7,637 bases of DNA. It comes from Chloroflexota bacterium. GTDB lineage: Bacteria; Chloroflexota; Anaerolineae; B4-G1. The DNA lies in assembly GCA_003648125.1 (NCBI GenBank), contig QMOE01000090.1, positions 1-7,637 on the forward strand, read 5' to 3'. A program made the translations under genes and the position numbers. Shown one piece after another: positions 4,881 through 7,637 of the stretch. Position 1 is the stretch's first letter; each line of letters starts with the position of its first letter. A model generated the notes under the pieces. The model was given only the letters and a program-made list of their open reading frames with translations. It searched no databases and was not told the DNA's origin.

Positions 4881-7291
4881 AGTTTTTCCCTCTTCTCAGG
4901 CAAAAGAGTGGCCCGCCGGGGCAAGGTGAACGTGAAAGTGGAGCCTTTCCCCACCTCGCTCTCCACCCAAATGTGCCCGCCGTGCATCTCCACAAATTCC
5001 TTGCTCAAGGCCAGCCCCAATCCAGCTCCATTCGGACGACGGCCATTTCCCAGAGTGCCCTGTTCAAATCGCTCAAAGATCCGCTCCCGATCCTCCGGCA
5101 GGATGCCAACTCCGGTGTCGCTGACGCTTACCACAACCTGCCCATCATCGGGCCAGGCCCGCACGGTGATATTCCCCCGCTCTGTGAACTTGGCCGCATT
5201 GGACAGGAGCAATAACAGCACCTGACGGATGCGCGTCCTATCGGCCTGCACTATGGGCAAGTCGGGGTCAATCTCCTGGCCCAACTCGATGTCTTTATCG
5301 CGCACCAGCGCGCTGGTGGTAGCCATCACACTGTGAATCAAATCTGTCAGGTCCACAGCGCGGAACTCGAGCTCCATCAGACCGGCCTCGATTTGAGAGA
5401 CGTCCAACAAGTCATTGATCAGATCCAACAAACGCTGGCCGTTGTTGTAGATGATTTCCAGGTCATCCCGGTTTTGCTGTGTGAGCGGCCCGCCAATCTC
5501 TTTCATCATCAGCCGCGAGAAGCCAATGATGTTGGTCAGAGGGGTGCGCAGTTCGTGAGACATGTTCGCCAGAAAGCGACGTTTGGAACGGTCCAATTCT
5601 CGCAGCCGTGCGGCCGCCTCCCGCTCTACGGCGTAGGCCCGGGCGTTTTCCAAAGCGATGGTGATTTGATTTGCCACATTATAGAGAACAGAGATATCAT
5701 CCACGTCAAAATCATCTTCCTCGGTACTCAGAATGTCAAGTACGCCGATGACCTGCCCTCCCATTCTAAGCGGCAGCGCCGCCTCGGCACGGATGTAGGG
5801 GGATGAAAATGTCTCTCGCGCCTGCTCTGGACTCCATTTAACGATGCAGGGTCCCCCGTTCAGCGCAGCCTGGCCGACCGCGCCTTCAGCACCGACCCGC
5901 ACAGGCTCTGCTTTGACAGCCACTATTTCTTTTTTGCCCCCTGTACCTTCCTTGAGCGCCGCCAGCTTGCTTTCATCGTCCAAAAGATAGATGCCGACGT
6001 AAGAATAAGCAAAAAAGCTATTGTGCACCAATCGCACCACCTCTCGCAATAGCTGCTCCGGCTCCAAAATTGAGGTGGCTACCTGACTAACTTTGACGGT
6101 GGTGGCGAGTTGAATGGCCCGCCGCTGCACCTGATAATTGGCCCTCTGTAAAAGAGCCGTGCGCTGGGCGACTTTACCCTCCAGGTCGTCGTACAGAGCC
6201 TTTAATTCTGTCACCATGCGGTTAAAGACGTAAGCCAGTATGCCGATCTCGTCCCGCGACGTGATGGGGACACGCTGATCCATGTCCCCTTCAGCGATGC
6301 TGAGCGCTGACTCGGTCAACCGTACAATTGGCTGCGTCATCTGCCGCGTCACGACAGCAGCGATCACGGCAGTGCCCAATGCCACCAGCAGTGTAGCGCC
6401 GACAACGGTGGCCGTGACGTTTTCGGTCGGGGCGAAGGCGTTCTCTTGGGCTTGCTCTGCCACCAGGGCCAACTTTAATTCCGGCATCCAATGGTAGACC
6501 CCAATGACCGGGACACCGGCATAGTTCTCGTAAAGCCCTTCTCTGTTCTCGCCAGCACGGGCGGCTTCAATACCCAGGCTGGTTACTTTTCGTCCCTGAG
6601 GCATCGCCACCCCATTGACGTCCACGAGATAGACCTCTCCCGTCTCCCCCAATTTGCCAACCGTCTGCAAGTCGGCGATGAGATTGCCAAGATCAAGCCA
6701 GCCAGCCAGCAGGCCAACTAGCTCATCATCCTGGTCAATGATAGGCTGGACGATCATCAATTCCTCATCGGCGATTGAGTCAAGTATAATGGGCTGGAAA
6801 GCGGAATTCTGTTCAAATTCAAGCGCTGTCACCTGTGCAACACGAATCCCCTCGGCTTGCGGATCGGTAGAGACCAACACCTGACCATCACTATCAAGCA
6901 CGGCCAGGCGGCGAAAGGACAAATCTTGCGAGAGCATGGTCTGTAACTGGAGATACAACGCGTGGCGGGCCGAGTTGACATCGGCCACATCGGCAACCAG
7001 AGCATTCACGTTCTCCCAAGTGGTGGGCAAGGCAGCTAAAAATACCAGGCCGGCAACACGGCACTCGGTCCACTGGTGGATATGCATTTCCATCATCGCG
7101 GCCACGGAAGATAACTTGGCTGTTACTTCGCGCTGGATATCTTGCCGTTCCCGAAGAGTGGCGTACCAACTGATAGCGCTAAGCGGCACAATCGCCAGAA
7201 TCAGGAAGGCAGTCAGCAGAGTTCTACCTAGCCCTCCACGCATCCCGGTGGTCGGGATCCGAGGCCGTTCCTGCGAATTTGGTGACAACAT
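4877..7291 (-). CDS. Sensor histidine kinase: Cache-HAMP-GAF-HisKA-HATPase
   Basis: 804 residues from the ATG at 7291. The reading frame is open further upstream, but that part overlaps the receiver gene and is unlikely to be translated. The start is less certain than its neighbours: only GGA, 9 nt upstream, serves as a binding site, and the ATG at 7243 is an alternative. TM1 is at about 23-43. A double-Cache-like periplasmic domain follows (about 47-285), with VLDSDGQVLVST and GETGEVYLVD. TM2 is at about 292-315. The HAMP (about 316-368) has P321 and D347-E348. A signalling helix (to about 401) leads to a GAF (about 402-551). HisKA (about 566-635) has the H box FLANMSHELRTPL with the phospho-acceptor H579. 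HATPase (about 680-791) has the N box (N698), G1 D725-TGVG, F box FERFEQ (739-744) and G2 GAGLGL (755-760). All catalytic motifs are intact. It should autophosphorylate and pass phosphate to a receiver, most simply the one 28 bp upstream. Its GAF has lost several residues shared by the neighbouring GAFs. Confidence 0.93.
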   Translation of the reverse strand: MLSPNSQERPRIPTTGMRGGLGRTLLTAFLILAIVPLSAISWYATLRERQDIQREVTAKLSSVAAMMEMHIHQWTECRVAGLVFLAALPTTWENVNALVADVADVNSARHALYLQLQTMLSQDLSFRRLAVLDSDGQVLVSTDPQAEGIRVAQVTALEFEQNSAFQPIILDSIADEELMIVQPIIDQDDELVGLLAGWLDLGNLIADLQTVGKLGETGEVYLVDVNGVAMPQGRKVTSLGIEAARAGENREGLYENYAGVPVIGVYHWMPELKLALVAEQAQENAFAPTENVTATVVGATLLVALGTAVIAAVVTRQMTQPIVRLTESALSIAEGDMDQRVPITSRDEIGILAYVFNRMVTELKALYDDLEGKVAQRTALLQRANYQVQRRAIQLATTVKVSQVATSILEPEQLLREVVRLVHNSFFAYSYVGIYLLDDESKLAALKEGTGGKKEIVAVKAEPVRVGAEGAVGQAALNGGPCIVKWSPEQARETFSSPYIRAEAALPLRMGGQVIGVLDILSTEEDDFDVDDISVLYNVANQITIALENARAYAVEREAAARLRELDRSKRRFLANMSHELRTPLTNIIGFSRLMMKEIGGPLTQQNRDDLEIIYNNGQRLLDLINDLLDVSQIEAGLMELEFRAVDLTDLIHSVMATTSALVRDKDIELGQEIDPDLPIVQADRTRIRQVLLLLLSNAAKFTERGNITVRAWPDDGQVVVSVSDTGVGILPEDRERIFERFEQGTLGNGRRPNGAGLGLALSKEFVEMHGGHIWVESEVGKGSTFTFTLPRRATLLPEKREKL
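4887..4892 (-). promoter_or_regulatory. Ribosome binding site for the gene starting at 4880
   Basis: The site reads GAGGGA on the minus strand with a 6-nt gap to the ATG. It sits within the last codons of the histidine kinase gene, which suits coupled translation. Confidence 0.75.
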
Positions 7292-7319
7292 AACAGTTTG
7301 TCCGTGTCTCGCGCCCCAA

Positions 7320-7637
7320 CTACCCGAGGTCCCATATTTCCTCTCCCCGCAGGATGCGGCGGATCTGATTAGGGAAACGATCCGGGTCAAGCGGCTTGCC
7401 AATGAAACCATTAAAACCAGCATCGCGAGCACGCTCCATATTCCCGGTGGATACATCGGCGGTCACGGCAATAATAAGCGCGTCCTCAAAGCGAGGATGA
7501 GCACGCAGCTTGGTCAACACCTGATACCCATCTTCGTCCGGCAAGAAGAGATCCATCAATATCAAATCAATATGCGGCAACGACTCTGCGAACTCTAGCA
7601 CTTGCCAGCCCGATGCTTTCCACTCGCACTTTTTCAC
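7320..7637 (-). CDS. Response regulator receiver domain, 3' part (CheY/DivK-like)
   Basis: 105 residues plus a TAG stop are visible. The N-terminal strand and the acidic pair that binds Mg are outside the window, about 35 residues by comparison with ordinary receivers. A GTG happens to lie at the window edge but is unlikely to be the start. Numbering from the edge, the phospho-acceptor is D29 in LILMDLFLPDEDG, the switch threonine is T59 in AVTAD, and the conserved lysine is K81 in GKPLD. The protein ends 24 residues after the lysine, so no output domain follows. It is either a stand-alone receiver or the receiver at the end of a larger, perhaps hybrid, protein. The kinase 28 bp downstream is its likely phosphate donor or regulatory partner. 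The LPDEDG, HPRF.DALIIAVTA and DAGF.GFIGKPLDPD phrases are of the DivK type common in phosphorelays. Confidence 0.92.
   Translation of the reverse strand: MKKCEWKASGWQVLEFAESLPHIDLILMDLFLPDEDGYQVLTKLRAHPRFEDALIIAVTADVSTGNMERARDAGFNGFIGKPLDPDRFPNQIRRILRGEEIWDLG

Noticed and set aside
5333..5806. Plus-strand ORF of 157 codons
   Set aside because: It is a shadow of the GAF-HisKA region of the kinase, whose H box and GAF phrases establish the minus strand as coding.
7292..7456. Upstream extension of the kinase to 7456
   Set aside because: It would overlap the receiver gene by more than 130 bp in another frame. The extra residues look like shadow sequence, and a start at 7291 leaves a normal 28-bp gap.
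6936..7598. Plus-strand ORF of 220 codons
   Set aside because: It is antisense across the receiver gene, the gap and the kinase start, all of which have clear conserved motifs on the minus strand. It shows no domain of its own.
7320..7637. GTG at 7637 as the true start of the receiver
   Set aside because: Starting there would remove the first strand and the acidic Mg-binding residues of the receiver fold. It is an edge effect of the window.

Overview
The window is a densely packed sensory-signalling locus read entirely on the minus strand, so transcription runs from high to low coordinates. The domain style suggests a Chloroflexota bacterium, perhaps Anaerolineae-like. The proteins are membrane sensors with Cache, HAMP and repeated GAF domains, and the GAFs carry the phrase pattern 'TRSE..(I/L)PL...G.(I/V)(I/L)G.LNVQST'. 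No 16S or other phylogenetic marker is present, so this is a recognition-level guess. Overall GC looks moderately high.

Layout in transcription order: (1) 7637-7320, the C-terminal two thirds of a CheY/DivK-like receiver, cut by the window edge. (2) 7291-4877, a complete Cache-HAMP-GAF-HisKA-HATPase sensor histidine kinase. (3) 4880-2199, a dCache-HAMP-GAF-GAF membrane receptor with no kinase or other recognisable output. (4) 2022-274, a six-transmembrane-helix protein with one canonical and one degenerate GAF, also without a kinase. (5) 277-1, the N-terminus of another single-span membrane protein that runs off the window. Two junctions are ATGA stop/start overlaps (4880-4877 and 277-274). 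The receiver-kinase gap is 28 bp. The only real intergenic space is 2023-2198.

That space holds a 121-bp MITE-like element (2057-2177). It has 14-bp perfect terminal inverted repeats (16 of 17 matches if extended), internal palindromes, and an exact 9-bp target-site duplication (CTCGACACC) on both sides. Before insertion the gap would have been about 46 bp. The element is open in the frame of the downstream gene, so the longest ORF for that gene starts falsely inside it at 2163. The ribosome binding site GAGGGA at 2034-2029 places the true start at 2022.

Functionally, one histidine kinase and one receiver sit with at least two kinase-less sensors. The kinase and its neighbouring kinase-less receptor keep the same residue spacing from HAMP through the signalling helix to the end of the GAF. 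The two kinase-less proteins also share a C-terminal tail of about 47 residues that looks like the beginning of a further GAF and then stops. My inference is a multi-input sensor array in which accessory receptors may feed one kinase; this is not demonstrated by sequence alone.
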